Notes under the pieces: model-generated | The model's database searches: none | Seen by the model: only the letters and a program-made list of their open reading frames with translations | Told to the model about the DNA's origin: nothing | NCBI RefSeq assembly: GCF_003719295.1 | Contig: NZ_RFLW01000002.1 | Span: forward strand, 734,763 to 798,762 | DNA: 64,000 nt | Direction of reading: 5' to 3' | From: Haliea alexandrii | Lineage (GTDB): Bacteria; Pseudomonadota; Gammaproteobacteria; Pseudomonadales; Halieaceae | Made by a program: the position numbers and the translations under genes | Shown: positions 63,824 through 64,000 of the stretch, in pieces | How the letters are laid out: every line of letters starts with the position of its first letter | How positions within the stretch are numbered: the first letter of the stretch is position 1

Positions 63824-63993
63824 CACACCTCCTTGCTGGCGCCGGGCGGGTTACCGCCCTCGCTGCGCCGAATTTGCCCCTCGAGCTGGCGCAGGAACCG
63901 TTGCTCCCGCCGCCGGGGTGCGTAAACCATCATGGCCACCACACCAATTGTAATGAAGTAGGCAGACCAGACAAACGCGCCGTGGCCATCCAT
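63823..63993 (-). CDS. ccmD: Heme exporter protein CcmD
   Basis: This 56-residue protein is read from ATG 63993 through a TGA that overlaps the ccmE start by one base. It has [14 protein letters not shown] leading into a single transmembrane helix (about 8-25), then a basic cytoplasmic tail ([19 protein letters not shown]), the standard CcmD layout. It helps CcmABC release holo-CcmE. ccmC should lie just beyond the right edge. Confidence 0.93.
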   Translation of the reverse strand: MDGHGAFVWSAYFITIGVVAMMVYAPRRREQRFLRQLEGQIRRSEGGNPPGASKEV

Positions 63994-64000
63994 CTGTAAC

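Overview
The window is a contiguous piece of a high-GC (roughly 60 %) gammaproteobacterial chromosome. Gene content and order (sdhCDAB-sucAB-lpd-sucCD divergent from gltA, smc-zipA-ligA, ccmDEFGHI, pst-phoU-phoBR, queF, pdxB-epmC-tusA-yheU) point to an aerobic, probably marine relative of Pseudomonas/Cellvibrionales. A Halieaceae (OM60/NOR5)-like organism is my best guess, but this rests on gene content only. No rRNA, CRISPR array, intact insertion sequence or prophage is visible.

Layout. 1-2045: DUF802 (MotA/TolQ-like, cut by the window edge) and DUF3348 genes. 2173-5562: a patchy accessory stretch with an SDR enzyme, a small secreted protein with repeats in its leader, a textbook Fur box driving two unknown small proteins, a membrane protein of unknown role, and a lower-GC stretch ending at the 3' end of a tRNA-Ser gene. 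5732-9507: DUF1761 protein, queF, the YadGH-type ABC exporter, a PA2817-like gene and tRNA-Glu/tRNA-Gly. 9579-19832: housekeeping operons (pdxB-epmC-tusA-yheU-methyltransferase, gcvR-like, aroC, prmB, folE, DUF4892-gpsA, htpG with a sigma-32 promoter). 19961-21484: a predicted alpha/beta-hydrolase lipoprotein.

21579-34257 is the TCA-cycle block: succinate dehydrogenase, 2-oxoglutarate dehydrogenase and succinyl-CoA synthetase on the minus strand, citrate synthase on the plus strand, both with clear sigma-70 promoters in a shared 323-bp gap. 34350-36700: a FabH2-like ketoacyl synthase, hisC and a second tRNA-Glu directly upstream of hisC.

36831-46976 is the phosphate-starvation block: a porin, phoU, pstBACS and phoBR. 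PhoB boxes lie before the porin (five 11-bp units), before pstS and before phoB, so the porin is very likely a member of the Pho regulon. 47035-51728 is a three-gene 2-oxoacid:ferredoxin oxidoreductase operon (beta, gamma-alpha fusion, and a GltD-like FAD/Fe-S subunit). It coexists with the complete NAD-linked 2-oxoglutarate dehydrogenase in the same window.

51908-59053: lytic transglycosylase lipoprotein, ligA, zipA, smc. 59197-63993: cytochrome c maturation genes ccmI, ccmH, ccmG, ccmF, ccmE and a complete short ccmD at the right edge. The best candidates for new biology are the DUF802/DUF3348 pair, the Fur-controlled small-protein unit, the Pho-controlled porin, and the aerobic KorAB-GltD-like enzyme.
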